Below, in pieces: positions 8,264-17,327 of a stretch of DNA of 64,000 bases. The stretch's first letter is position 1. Each line of letters opens with the position of its first letter. Both the position numbers and the translations under genes were made by a program. Below the pieces are notes generated by a model. It saw only the letters and a list, made by a program, of their open reading frames with translations, was not told the DNA's origin and searched no databases. The DNA comes from Phycobacter azelaicus (GTDB lineage Bacteria > Pseudomonadota > Alphaproteobacteria > Rhodobacterales > Rhodobacteraceae). The DNA is taken from NCBI RefSeq assembly GCF_014884385.1, contig NZ_WKFH01000003.1, positions 2,822,001 through 2,886,000 of the forward strand, read 5' to 3'.

Positions 8264-9685
8264 TTATTTGTCCACTGGGTTCAGATCTTCCAGAAGACGA
8301 CCGTGGGCGCGGGTCTGCGCGATGACTTCGCCCAGCGTGGAAAAGCCGCGAGCCTCCAGCATGGGCAGCATCCGGCACAAAACCTCCGCCGTGGCGCGGG
8401 CATCGCCAAGAGCGGTGTGGCGCAGGGCGGTGGGGATGGTGATGTCGAGCCGATCACAGAGCGCGTCCAGCGTGTGCGGCACCGAGGCGCCGAACAGAAC
8501 CGCGCTCAAGAGGACCGTGTCGAGTACCGGATGATCCCAGGCAAGATTCAGCCGCTTTGCCTCCCGGCGCAGGAAGGCCATGTCGAAAGGTGCGTTATGT
8601 GCGACGATAACGGCATCGCTGCAAAAGTGGTGGAAGGTGCGGGAAACCTCTGCAATGTCTGGCGCGCCCTTGACCATTGCGTCGGTGATCCCATGCACCC
8701 TGGTCGAGGCGGCCGGGATCGGTGCGCCCGGGTCGACCAGAAGATCAAGGGCTTCTCCATCGACGATCCGGCCGCGCAGAACGCGCAGTGCGCCCAGTTG
8801 CACCACGTGATCCTTGTGCGGCAAAAGCCCGGTGGTTTCGGTGTCAAAGACGGAAAAGGTCAGATCGGAAAGGGGCCGGTTCTCGATCCGTTGGGAGACG
8901 GGATTGAGCAGGCCAAAGTCATAGACCAAAGGGCGGGCCGCCTCGGGCGGGATGTCTGCCTCGGCGCTGTCAAAGATCACCACGTAGCCGGGCGCATCGC
9001 CCAGCGGTTTGAGCCGCAGCCCGTATGTTTGCCGCCCGTCGTTGCCGGTGATGCGGGCGCTGACTTCCTTGCCCGTGCGGATCATTTTCTTATGGGCCGC
9101 CTCCAGCGCGCCGGCCTCGAGATAGTCGCCAAGAACGGCGCCAAGGCGCGCGGGCGCGATTTGCGACAGGACTGCTGCGGCCTGGGCGTCGTAAAGGACA
9201 ATCCGGTGATCGTGGCCGACCATGACCGTGGCCACGGGCACCTCTGACAAAAGGGTCGTCAGGCGCGCCTTCTCGGCCTCCAGCCGGGCCGTTTCGCGGG
9301 CGATGGCCTCGGCGGAGTTCAGATTTGCCTGCCCGAGTTTGCCCACAAGGCTCGACGCGGCGGGAGCCAGATCGCCAAGATAGCGCGCGGCCTGCTGGTC
9401 AAGGTCGGATGTCACACCGCCATGGGCACGGGCGCGCAGACCCGCAGCCAGCCTTTCGATCGGCTTGGCGACGTTCTCATCGAACAACAGCCAAATCCCG
9501 GCGCAAACGCCGAGGATGGCGAAGAGGCTGAGCGCGCCGACAAAGACGAAGGCATCAAGCAGCGCAGGATTGCCCGCACGTCCGTAGCCGATCCACAGCG
9601 CTGCCCAGACGCCGCCGATGCAGGCGGCTGCGATCAGGCAGAAGAACAGGAAAATCCGGATGCGAAGGCTCAGCCGCGACAACAT
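8264..9685 (-). CDS. Membrane-bound PAS-like sensor fused to DEDDh 3'-5' exonuclease
   Basis: A 473-residue multidomain protein. Two membrane helices (about 8-32 and 45-68) flank a very short external loop. Next come a HAMP-like/helical linker (70-145, with a coiled-coil stretch near 123-145), a PAS-like region (about 148-245), and a DnaQ/epsilon-type exonuclease domain (about 275-450). The exonuclease motifs are complete: DTETTG at 281-286, HNAPFD at 363-368, HTALGDA at 423-429. Its start codon shares one base with the stop of the upstream small membrane protein. Proteins of this type recur next to CBS/DUF294 proteins and SSS-family symporters, as I recall in Pseudomonas too. The role is unknown; nuclease activity on RNA or DNA ends is inferred from the motifs. 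Confidence 0.85.
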   Translation of the reverse strand: MLSRLSLRIRIFLFFCLIAAACIGGVWAALWIGYGRAGNPALLDAFVFVGALSLFAILGVCAGIWLLFDENVAKPIERLAAGLRARAHGGVTSDLDQQAARYLGDLAPAASSLVGKLGQANLNSAEAIARETARLEAEKARLTTLLSEVPVATVMVGHDHRIVLYDAQAAAVLSQIAPARLGAVLGDYLEAGALEAAHKKMIRTGKEVSARITGNDGRQTYGLRLKPLGDAPGYVVIFDSAEADIPPEAARPLVYDFGLLNPVSQRIENRPLSDLTFSVFDTETTGLLPHKDHVVQLGALRVLRGRIVDGEALDLLVDPGAPIPAASTRVHGITDAMVKGAPDIAEVSRTFHHFCSDAVIVAHNAPFDMAFLRREAKRLNLAWDHPVLDTVLLSAVLFGASVPHTLDALCDRLDITIPTALRHTALGDARATAEVLCRMLPMLEARGFSTLGEVIAQTRAHGRLLEDLNPVDK

Positions 9686-10203
9686 CAGACAGCTCCGCAG
9701 AAGGTGCCAAGCAGGCCGTCATCTTCCGGGGCTGCGACCCAATCAAGCGCGATGTCATCACCAGTTCCAATGTCTGCGTCGGTTGCGACAACGGCGCGCC
9801 GCCAGCCTGTGCAGTCGAGCCGCACAGTAATGCCGCTTACCGGTGCCCAGCGGCCAAAGAAATAGACCTCTGTGATGAAGTGGCCGGGCAGGTCAGGGTG
9901 GCTCTTTGCGGTTGCTGTATCAATGGCTGCAAAGCGTTCGACAAACGGCACAGCATAGGTCCAAGGCCGGTAGAGGCTTCTGTTCTGGCCGGTTTCGGCC
10001 ACGAGAACGCCCTCGGGCAGCGCGGCGCGGGTGCGCTCATACCAGCCGTACTCCGAAGAGATTGTGACCGCGATCATTGCAAGGCCCGCGGCCACAGGGG
10101 CCAGCCATTTCGGCAGCCGCCCGCCGCTGGCCCGTCCGATCAGCATCACGACGCCTGCCACGGCAAAGCCTGCAAATATTGTTGCGATCAGTTCCAGAAA
10201 CAT
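9685..10203 (-). CDS. Small membrane protein of unknown function
   Basis: 172 residues, family not recognised. It has two predicted membrane helices near the N-terminus (about 2-24 and 34-52), with GRASGGRLPKWLA between them. A mostly polar C-terminal domain of about 115 residues follows, including EYGWYERTRAALPEGV, SLYRPWTYAVPF and CTGWRRAVV. It is sandwiched between the cNMP/CBS/nucleotidyltransferase gene (26 bases upstream) and the exonuclease gene (one-base overlap). It is therefore very likely expressed with them and may belong to the same signalling unit. Confidence 0.75.
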   Translation of the reverse strand: MFLELIATIFAGFAVAGVVMLIGRASGGRLPKWLAPVAAGLAMIAVTISSEYGWYERTRAALPEGVLVAETGQNRSLYRPWTYAVPFVERFAAIDTATAKSHPDLPGHFITEVYFFGRWAPVSGITVRLDCTGWRRAVVATDADIGTGDDIALDWVAAPEDDGLLGTFCGAV

Positions 10204-10229
10204 CTTGAGGTCCTCTTGTGCTGCCAGGG

Positions 10230-12053
10230 TCAGCCCATCATCCCTTTGCCATGGCCAAGCGCCGATTGCATTGTCTTTACCACGACAAACGCGTCGCGCA
10301 GATGACTTCGCTCAAAGTCCGACAGATCCGATGGGGCCAGAAAGTTGTCGGGCGCCTCGCCCTTGCGGATCTGGCCAGCCTGATGCTTGAGCCGGGTTTC
10401 GGCAATCAGGTCATAGGCATCCATGAGATCCCGCGCACCCGAGGGGCTGAGGGCGGATGTCTCGGCCGCCGCCTCCAGTCGCGCGCGCGTGTTGACCGGA
10501 GTAAGCTGCGCTTGCAGGGCATAGATCCGCCCCAGATCCACCACCGGCACCACGCCGTTGTGTTTCAGATCCAGCGTGTTGCGATGTTCCCCCGAACGGA
10601 TGGTAGCGATCCCGCGCAAGAGCCCCAGCGGTGGCGTGTGTTTCAGCGAATTCGAAATCATATGCGCGACAAAGATGGAATTGGCGCTTGCCGCCTTGAG
10701 CACCTCGTCCTGCAGGCCAGTGAACAGGGACGCGGTGCCGCCAATGGGGCGCAGATCGAACATCACCGAGGCCAGCATCTGCGCCATGGGATCGGGGGTC
10801 TTGATCCAGCCCTCGAAATACTGCCGCCAGATGCCCACGGGCTGACGCCAGCGCGGATTGCTCGCCATCATGTCACCGGGGCAATAGACATAGCCGCAGG
10901 TGTTGAGCCCATCGCAAACAAATCGGGAGAGGGCTTCGAAATAGGCGGCGTCACGCTCCTGCATCTCGTCGGCGATCATCAGGCAGTTGTCCTGATCGGA
11001 CACACCTGTCTGTTCCTGCCGCCCCTGTGATCCGCAGGCCAACCACAAATAAGGCACGGGCGGCGGGCCAAGTCGCTCCTCGGCCAGCGCCAGCAGACGC
11101 CGGGTGGCGGCATCGGCGATGTCGGTAATCAGGCGGGTAACTACTTCATGCCGGTTGCCAGCGGCCACCAGCTGCAACAGGAGGGCCGGAATGCGCGCGG
11201 TGACGCGGGCCATGGCACTGGCATCGGGAGCGCGGGCGATTTCGGCGATCATCTCGGCCGAGCTCATGGCCTGAAGGCGCGTGAGGTCGGTTTGGGTCAC
11301 GATCCCCGCCAGACGTCCGGCATCCACCACCGGCACATGGCCGATGCGGTGCTCCATCATCGCATGGAGCACATCCGATGCGATGGCGGAGGAGGGCAGT
11401 GTCAATGGATCGCGGGTCATGATCTGCGAAACGGGGGTGGAAATCGGCAGCCCCTTGGCCAGCACCTTCTCCGTCAGATCGCGGTTGGTGAGGATGCCTT
11501 CGAGGGCATCGCCAGAGGTGATGCAGACCGAGGAAATGTGATGATCTCGCATCAATTGCGCGGCGCCCTGGCAGGTCAGGCCACTGGAGCAGGTGACCGG
11601 GGGCGAAGCCATGAAATCCGCAACGCGGCGGGTGGCGAGGCTGTTCTGCGCAGGTCCGTCCGAGCGGCGGCGGTCAAAGAAGCGCGCCACCTTGGGTTCG
11701 GCTTGCATCAGGGCATCGAAATCGGCGCGCGGCAGCAGCAGAAGCGCGCTCTTTGCACTGGCTCGCGCCGTGGTGACAGCTATGCCATCACGGGTGAGAC
11801 CTCGTTCGCCAAAGGAATTGCGTGGTCCCAGAATGGAAACGGCCATTCCGTTCTCGTCAAAGACTTCGACCTCGCCGTGATGCACAAGGTAAAGCCCCTC
11901 CATCTGGGCGCCCAAGGCGTAGATCTTGTCTCCAGCGGCGGCGTGGATGACCTCAAACTTCGGCGCCAGCGCAGTCAGGCGCGCCGCATTTAGGCTATCA
12001 TAGGGGTGCACCGTCTTCAGGAACTGGATCAGACCATCGGGGGAAAGGGGCAT
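10230..12053 (-). CDS. cNMP-binding / CBS-pair / DUF294 nucleotidyltransferase protein
   Basis: 607 residues, cytoplasmic. Domains in order: cyclic-nucleotide-binding fold (about 20-125, with GDKIYALGAQMEGLYLV and FGERGL), two CBS domains (about 145-262, with VADFMASPPVT and IMTRDPLTLP), a DUF294 nucleotidyltransferase (about 280-420) and a DUF294 C-terminal helical domain. The polymerase-beta-type motif GSQGRQEQTGVSDQDN at 341-356 carries the GS and the two metal aspartates. The family is GlnD-like and presumed to transfer nucleotides to a protein, responding to adenine nucleotides through CBS. It lies downstream of the symporter gene, with a probable terminator between, and upstream of the membrane exonuclease. 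The target protein is unknown. Confidence 0.88.
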   Translation of the reverse strand: MPLSPDGLIQFLKTVHPYDSLNAARLTALAPKFEVIHAAAGDKIYALGAQMEGLYLVHHGEVEVFDENGMAVSILGPRNSFGERGLTRDGIAVTTARASAKSALLLLPRADFDALMQAEPKVARFFDRRRSDGPAQNSLATRRVADFMASPPVTCSSGLTCQGAAQLMRDHHISSVCITSGDALEGILTNRDLTEKVLAKGLPISTPVSQIMTRDPLTLPSSAIASDVLHAMMEHRIGHVPVVDAGRLAGIVTQTDLTRLQAMSSAEMIAEIARAPDASAMARVTARIPALLLQLVAAGNRHEVVTRLITDIADAATRRLLALAEERLGPPPVPYLWLACGSQGRQEQTGVSDQDNCLMIADEMQERDAAYFEALSRFVCDGLNTCGYVYCPGDMMASNPRWRQPVGIWRQYFEGWIKTPDPMAQMLASVMFDLRPIGGTASLFTGLQDEVLKAASANSIFVAHMISNSLKHTPPLGLLRGIATIRSGEHRNTLDLKHNGVVPVVDLGRIYALQAQLTPVNTRARLEAAAETSALSPSGARDLMDAYDLIAETRLKHQAGQIRKGEAPDNFLAPSDLSDFERSHLRDAFVVVKTMQSALGHGKGMMG

Positions 12054-12123
12054 GTCAAAAGCCTGTCTGCAACGCCGGGATAAAAGTCATCCTGCCCGAG
12101 TGTGCCCGGACAGGATGGTGAGG

Positions 12124-12163
12124 AAAAGAGGGCGGGCCAGGAAATCGAGGGAGGCGGCCCGCC
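12124..12163 (-). terminator. Probable terminator after the symporter gene
   Basis: GGCGGGCC (12131-12138) pairs with GGCCCGCC (12156-12163). On the minus strand the hairpin is followed by CTCTTTTCC. The loop is long (17 bases), so strength is uncertain; it may reduce rather than stop transcription into the CBS protein gene. Confidence 0.5.
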
Positions 12164-12174
12164 CCGGGGGGAGA

Positions 12175-13956
12175 TCAGTGATCCTGTGCAGCCCCTGCAC
12201 CGCGCGGGATGCGGACGCTTTCCACCAGCTCTTCGATCTCAGTCGGGATCGGCTCGCTGGATTTGGAGACCACATAGGCCACCGCGAAGTTCACCATCGC
12301 GCCGATCGCACCAAAGGAGGTGGACTTGATGGTGCCCAGCAGCGGATCCGCATCCGTGAAGCTGTTGGTACCGGGGATGAAGAACCAGCCCTTGTGCAGG
12401 AAGATGTAGATCAGCGTCACCACCAGACCTGCGATCATGCCTGCAACCGCGCCCTTGTTGTTCACCTTGGTGAAGATGCCCATCATCAGCGCCGGGAAGA
12501 TCGAGGCCGCCGCCAGGCCAAAGGCCAGTGCCACTGTCTGCGCCGCAAAGCCCGGAGGATTGAGACCCAGGTAGGTGGCAACCGCGATGGCAACCGCCAT
12601 GGCAACACGGGCCGACAGCAGCTCTCCTTTTTCCGAGATCTTCGGATTGATGGAGCCTTTGATCAGGTCGTGCGACACCGCCGAGGAGATCGCCAGCAAC
12701 AGACCCGCCGCAGTGGACAGCGCCGCCGCCAGACCGCCCGCAGCCACCAGACCGATCACCCAGCCGGGCAGGTTGGCGATTTCGGGGTTGGCCAGAACCA
12801 GAATGTCGCGGTTGAACTTGGTCAGCTCGTTACCCTGCCAGCCGTTTTCAGCTGCCTTGGCCTGCATCTCCGCGTTCTTGTCGTTGTAGTACTGGATCTT
12901 GCCGTCGCCGTTCTTGTCTTCCCAAGCCAGCAGACCGGTTTTCTGCCAGGTGGCCATCCAGTCATAGCGGGCGTCGTTTTCGATCTGCTCGACCGAGACC
13001 GCTTCGCCATTGGTCCCATTGGGCCACATCATGTCGGTGATGTTGAGGCGGGCCATGGCGCCAACTGCCGGGGCAGTCAGGTACAGCAGCGCGATGAAGA
13101 CCAGCGCCCAGCCAGCGGACCAGCGTGCGTCCGACACCTTGGGAACGGTGAAGAAACGCATGATCACATGGGGCAGGCCAGCGGTACCGATCATCAGCGA
13201 CAGGGTGAACAGAACCATGTTCAGCGTGTCGGCGTGATGGGTGGTATACTCGTTGAAGCCGAGTTCAGCCACGATGGCGTCAAGCTTTGCCAAGAGCGGC
13301 TCACCCGAGGCAACGTGATCGCCAAACAGACCCAATGCCGGGATCGGGTTTCCGGTCAGCTGCAGCGAGATGAAGATGGCCGGAATGGTATAGGCCATGA
13401 TCAGCACGACGTATTGCGCAACCTGAGTATAGGTCACGCCCTTCATGCCGCCGAACACGGCGTAGGCAAAGACCACACAGGCACCGATCAAGAGGCCTGC
13501 GGTGTTGGAGACCTCAAGGAAACGGCCAAAGGCCACGCCCACACCGGTCATCTGGCCGATCACGTAAGTGGTGGAGGCCACGATCAGGCAGATCACCGCA
13601 ACGATACGCGCAGTGGGGCTATAGAAGCGATCACCGATGAATTCCGATACGGTGAACTTGCCGAACTTGCGCAGGTAGGGCGCCAGCAGCAGCGCCAGCA
13701 GCACGTAGCCGCCGGTCCAGCCCATCAGGAAGGACGAGTTGTCATAGCCGGTAAAGGCGATGAGACCCGCCATCGAGATGAAGGAGGCTGCAGACATCCA
13801 GTCCGCCGCCGTTGCCATGCCGTTGGTGACGGGGTGAACACCCCGGCCCGCGGCGTAGAATTCCGAAGTGGAGCCGGCGCGCGCCCAGATGGCGATGCCG
13901 ATATAGAGCGCAAAGGAGGCGCCCACGAAGAGAAGGTTTATGGTAAACTGATCCAT
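12175..13956 (-). CDS. Sodium:solute symporter (ActP/VC_2705-like) with EF-hand-like loop
   Basis: SSS-family cation symporter, 593 residues, about 13 membrane helices. The core motif region is AAGRGVHPVTNGMATAADW near residues 35-53, as in acetate permeases. It pairs with the DUF4212 protein encoded three bases upstream, and acs lies further upstream, so acetate or another short monocarboxylate is the likely substrate. A hydrophilic segment of about 85 residues (315-395) interrupts the membrane part; it contains DKNGDGKI at 347-354, which fits the first eight positions of a Ca2+-binding EF-hand loop. The symporter does not carry a fused histidine kinase. The exact substrate is inferred from context. 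Confidence 0.88.
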   Translation of the reverse strand: MDQFTINLLFVGASFALYIGIAIWARAGSTSEFYAAGRGVHPVTNGMATAADWMSAASFISMAGLIAFTGYDNSSFLMGWTGGYVLLALLLAPYLRKFGKFTVSEFIGDRFYSPTARIVAVICLIVASTTYVIGQMTGVGVAFGRFLEVSNTAGLLIGACVVFAYAVFGGMKGVTYTQVAQYVVLIMAYTIPAIFISLQLTGNPIPALGLFGDHVASGEPLLAKLDAIVAELGFNEYTTHHADTLNMVLFTLSLMIGTAGLPHVIMRFFTVPKVSDARWSAGWALVFIALLYLTAPAVGAMARLNITDMMWPNGTNGEAVSVEQIENDARYDWMATWQKTGLLAWEDKNGDGKIQYYNDKNAEMQAKAAENGWQGNELTKFNRDILVLANPEIANLPGWVIGLVAAGGLAAALSTAAGLLLAISSAVSHDLIKGSINPKISEKGELLSARVAMAVAIAVATYLGLNPPGFAAQTVALAFGLAAASIFPALMMGIFTKVNNKGAVAGMIAGLVVTLIYIFLHKGWFFIPGTNSFTDADPLLGTIKSTSFGAIGAMVNFAVAYVVSKSSEPIPTEIEELVESVRIPRGAGAAQDH

Positions 13957-13959
13957 GGC

Positions 13960-14244
13960 CTATTCCTCCTCGACGCCGAATTCACGGTCGAGGCGGTTCA
14001 TCCGCCAGGCGTAGAAAAAGATCAGGCCCAGGAAGACGAGGATCGATCCCTGCTGGGCAAACCAAAAGCCCAGATCACTGCCGCCCACCGAGATGCCAGA
14101 GAGCATCGGGCGCAACAGAATGCCAAATCCGAATGAAACGACAGCCCAGATCACCAGGCTGATGAGAATGATGCGCACATTGGCCTGCCAATAGCCCTTG
14201 TCGGACTCGGCAGCCTTTGCGGCATTTGTTGTTTGGTCCGCCAT
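13960..14244 (-). CDS. DUF4212 symporter small subunit
   Basis: 94 residues with two membrane helices (about 24-46 and 58-82) and a charged C-terminus ending RLDREFGVEEE. It matches the small DUF4212 proteins that accompany VC_2705-type sodium:solute symporters. The stop is three bases before the symporter start, so the two are coupled. It probably assists assembly or function of the symporter, as YjcH is thought to do for ActP in E. coli; that comparison is by analogy. A GGAGG box precedes the start. Confidence 0.88.
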   Translation of the reverse strand: MADQTTNAAKAAESDKGYWQANVRIILISLVIWAVVSFGFGILLRPMLSGISVGGSDLGFWFAQQGSILVFLGLIFFYAWRMNRLDREFGVEEE

Positions 14245-14410
14245 GGCGGCTCCTCCTTGCTACGGGTTGGGCCTGCTTCGCTCGGGCGCTGGGCAAGCCT
14301 TCTCTGTTTGCCCGCGCTGCCCTCTTTGAAGCGGGCAGACATCAGGCACTACTCCTTTGGTCGCCAAAGCAGGCTTTGACGTTCCAAACGGGTATTTCGG
14401 GTTGTGGGGT

Positions 14411-14442
14411 GGACGCCCGGCGGCAGCATATGCCGGGCGTCC
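14411..14442 (-). terminator. Strong hairpin downstream of adk
   Basis: Perfect 11-base arms GGACGCCCGGC (14411-14421) and GCCGGGCGTCC (14432-14442) lie 15 bases after the adk stop on the minus strand. No T-run follows, so it may protect the acs-adk mRNA end or act as a weak terminator before the symporter genes. The remaining gap to 14244 shows no gene. Confidence 0.5.
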
Positions 14443-14457
14443 GGATCTTTGCCGGGA

Positions 14458-15141
14458 CTAGGCCGCGGCGGTTTTCACTATTTCTGCCAGGCTTTTGGCG
14501 ACCTCATCGATCTGGCCCATGGCATCTATCTTTTGCAGCACCCCCTTGTCGCCGTAGTAGGCAATCAGAGGCGCGGTCTGTTCGTGGTAGGCGGCCAGAC
14601 GGCTGGCCACGGTTTCGGCAGTGTCATCGGCGCGGCGCTTCATCTCGGTGCCGCCGCATTTGTCGCAGACACCGGCCTTTTGCGGTTGCTTGAAACTGTC
14701 GTGATAGCCCTCGCCGCAGCCCGCGCAGGTGAAACGCCCGGCCACGCGCGTCACCATGGCGTCGTCGTCCACTTCAAGGCTGATGGCGGCGTTGATCTTC
14801 TGGCCGGTTTCGGACAGCAGCGCATCCAGCGCCTCGGCCTGAACCGCGGTACGGGGGAAGCCGTCAAGGATCACGCCCTTGGCGCAGTCGGGTTCAGCCA
14901 AGCGGTCGCGCAGGATGGCAATCACGATCTCGTCCGACACGAGGCCGCCGGATTCCATCACCGATTTTGCGGCCTTGCCAGCCTCGGTCCCTGCAGCCAC
15001 GGCGGCGCGCAGAAGGTCGCCGGTCGAAAGCTGCACAAGGCCAAAGCTGTTTTCCAGCATGCGGGCCTGGGTGCCCTTCCCGGCGCCCGGAGGGCCGAGA
15101 AGGATCAGAACGGCGGGGCGGGTCATCACATCCGTGGTCAT
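14458..15141 (-). CDS. adk: Adenylate kinase with zinc LID
   Basis: 227 residues. The P-loop GPPGAGKGTQ is at 16-25, the AMP-site STGDLLRA near 39-46, and DGFPRT near 93-98. The LID carries four cysteines (C139, C142, C159, C162), the zinc-binding form. The enzyme converts ATP + AMP to 2 ADP. It starts four bases after the acs stop, an arrangement that makes sense because acetyl-CoA synthetase releases AMP. In this group adk is usually found in the ribosomal protein operon, so this may be a second copy; only the rest of the genome could show that. Confidence 0.93.
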   Translation of the reverse strand: MTTDVMTRPAVLILLGPPGAGKGTQARMLENSFGLVQLSTGDLLRAAVAAGTEAGKAAKSVMESGGLVSDEIVIAILRDRLAEPDCAKGVILDGFPRTAVQAEALDALLSETGQKINAAISLEVDDDAMVTRVAGRFTCAGCGEGYHDSFKQPQKAGVCDKCGGTEMKRRADDTAETVASRLAAYHEQTAPLIAYYGDKGVLQKIDAMGQIDEVAKSLAEIVKTAAA

Positions 15142-15145
15142 GGCC

Positions 15146-17107
15146 TCACCCCTTGTTCGCGCGGTTTGCGATCAGATCATCCACCACCGAAGGATCAGCT
15201 AGGGTGGAAGTGTCGCCAAGCGCGCCAAAGTCGTTCTCGGCGATCTTGCGCAGGATGCGGCGCATGATCTTGCCCGAACGGGTCTTGGGCAGGCCGGGGG
15301 CCCATTGGATCACATCCGGGCTGGCGATCGGGCCGATTTCGGTCCGTACCCAGGTGCGCAGCTCCTTCAGCAGCTCGTCCGACGGTTCGCGATCATTCAT
15401 CAGGGTGACATAGCAGTAGATGCCCTGGCCCTTGATCTCGTGCGGGTAGCCCACCACGGCGGCCTCGGCAACGGCGGCATGGGCGACCAGCGCGCTTTCC
15501 ACCTCGGCGGTACCCATGCGGTGACCGGAGACGTTGATCACATCATCGACGCGGCCGGTGATCCAGTAGTCGCCGTCTGCATCGCGGCGGCAGCCGTCGC
15601 CGGTGAAGTAGTAGCCTTTGTAGTCCGAGAAATAGGTCTTCTCGAACCGCTCGTGATCGCCCCAGACGGTGCGCATCTGGCCGGGCCAGCTGTCCTTGAT
15701 GCAAAGAACGCCCTCGACACCGTTGCCTTCGATCTCTTCACCGGACTGCGGATCGAGAACGACGGGCTGCACACCAAAGAAGGGCTTCATCGCAGCGCCC
15801 GGTTTTAGCGCATGAGCGCCGGGCAGGGGGGTCATGAGGTGGCCGCCGGTTTCGGTCTGCCACCAGGTGTCGACGATGGGGCATTTGCCCTTGCCGACAA
15901 CATCGTTGTACCAGTTCCAGGCCTCGGGGTTGATCGGCTCACCCACGGTACCCAGAAGGCGCAAGCTCGACAGATCGCATTTCTCGACCCACTCATTACC
16001 CTGACCCATCAGTGCGCGCAGGGCGGTGGGGGCGGTATAGAACTGGTTTACTTTATGCTTTTCGCAGACCTGCCAGAACCGCGAGGCATCCGGGTAGGTG
16101 GGCACGCCTTCGAACATCAGCGTGGTGGCGCCATTGGCGAGCGGGCCGTAGACGATATAGCTGTGGCCGGTGACCCAGCCCACGTCGGCGGTGCACCAGT
16201 AGATATCACCATCGTGGTAGTCAAAGGTGATCTCATGGGTCATCGCCGCATAGGTGAGGTAGCCACCGGTGGTGTGTACAACCCCCTTGGGCTGACCGGT
16301 GGAACCGGAGGTATAGAGGATGAACAGCGGGTCCTCGGCGTTCATCTCGGCGGGTTTGGAGTAGTCATCCGCCTCAAGCGCCATCTCATTATAGTCGTAA
16401 TCGCGCCCGTCGACCCATGTGGTCTGACCGCCGGTGCGTTTAACGACGAGGCACTTCACGGTGTCCTTGCAGTGCAGCAGGGCTGCATCCGCATTCGATT
16501 TCAACGGCGTCTTGCGACCGCCGCGGGGGGCTTCATCCGCTGTGATGATGACTTTTGCGTCGCAGCCGTTGATCCGTGCCGCAAGAGCATCGGGGCTGAA
16601 GCCGGCAAACACGATGGAGTGGATGGCGCCGATGCGGGCGCAGGCCAGCATGGCATAGGCGGCCTCTGGGATCATCGGCAGGTAGATGACAACCCGGTCG
16701 CCCTTGCGCACACCCAGTGATTCCAGGATGTTGGCCATCCGGCAGGTGTTGCGGTGCAGATCCTTATAGGTGATGTGCTGGGCGGCTTCGTTCGGATCAT
16801 CTGGTTCCCAGATGATTGCGGTCTGATCGCCGCGCGTCTCAAGATGACGGTCGATGCAATTGGCCGAGACGTTCAGTGTGCCGTCCGCATACCAGTTGAT
16901 CGAAACCTCGCCAAAGTTGTAATTTACGTCCTTCACCGTCGTGAAGGGTTTGATCCAGTCGATCCGCTTGCCCTGTTCTCCCCAGAAGGCTTCGGGATCG
17001 GCAATTGATGCCGCGTACATCTCTTCGTACTTAGTCGCGTCCACATGGGCGCGAGCTATGACGTCCTCAGACGGCGGATACACTTTTCCTTCAGGCTGTG
17101 TGGTCAT
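15146..17107 (-). CDS. acs: Acetyl-CoA synthetase (AMP-forming)
   Basis: 653 residues, normal for Acs. It activates acetate with ATP and CoA to acetyl-CoA, AMP and PPi. Visible motifs: [13 protein letters not shown] (P-loop), [34 protein letters not shown], and the C-terminal [12 protein letters not shown] containing the lysine that Pat-type acetylases modify. The ATG at 17107 follows GGGAGGAC; a longer frame to 17149 has no comparable ribosome site. Adk follows directly, and the acetate-type symporter genes lie on the same strand beyond it. Regulation is probably from the 500-base upstream gap, but no specific activator site was identified. Confidence 0.97.
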   Translation of the reverse strand: MTTQPEGKVYPPSEDVIARAHVDATKYEEMYAASIADPEAFWGEQGKRIDWIKPFTTVKDVNYNFGEVSINWYADGTLNVSANCIDRHLETRGDQTAIIWEPDDPNEAAQHITYKDLHRNTCRMANILESLGVRKGDRVVIYLPMIPEAAYAMLACARIGAIHSIVFAGFSPDALAARINGCDAKVIITADEAPRGGRKTPLKSNADAALLHCKDTVKCLVVKRTGGQTTWVDGRDYDYNEMALEADDYSKPAEMNAEDPLFILYTSGSTGQPKGVVHTTGGYLTYAAMTHEITFDYHDGDIYWCTADVGWVTGHSYIVYGPLANGATTLMFEGVPTYPDASRFWQVCEKHKVNQFYTAPTALRALMGQGNEWVEKCDLSSLRLLGTVGEPINPEAWNWYNDVVGKGKCPIVDTWWQTETGGHLMTPLPGAHALKPGAAMKPFFGVQPVVLDPQSGEEIEGNGVEGVLCIKDSWPGQMRTVWGDHERFEKTYFSDYKGYYFTGDGCRRDADGDYWITGRVDDVINVSGHRMGTAEVESALVAHAAVAEAAVVGYPHEIKGQGIYCYVTLMNDREPSDELLKELRTWVRTEIGPIASPDVIQWAPGLPKTRSGKIMRRILRKIAENDFGALGDTSTLADPSVVDDLIANRANKG

Positions 17108-17304
17108 CTGGTGTCCTCCCTGACTATTCTTCAGTTTGTCACCGGACATCCCCAGGGCGCAGGTGTCAAACCGTTTCCTTCCTCACCGGCCATAATAGGG
17201 AATGTTGAAAAGAAGTGAATAAGCGTCAGAAAAACAACGATTTGTTTGTAAATGAATTTCCTGCGCTCGACTGGTTTGTCAATATGGCCAGGGCCAATCT
17301 AGAA

Positions 17305-17327
17305 AAACCATTTTGAGTTAATGGTTT
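17305..17327. promoter_or_regulatory. Inverted repeat in acs/dctP intergenic region
   Basis: AAACCATT (17305-17312) and AATGGTTT (17320-17327) form perfect 8-base arms around a 7-base spacer. It lies about 198 bases before acs and 285 bases before dctP in their divergent gap. It is operator-like, but the factor is unknown. Confidence 0.45.

Noticed and set aside
8189..9247. 352-codon plus-strand frame over the exonuclease gene
   Set aside because: The minus-strand protein carries all three exonuclease motifs; this frame has no recognisable feature.
12052..14136. 694-codon open frame on the plus strand across the symporter genes
   Set aside because: It is antisense to two well-supported membrane-protein genes, lacks any recognisable domain, and is rich in His, Arg, Gln and Gly as expected for a GC-rich shadow frame.
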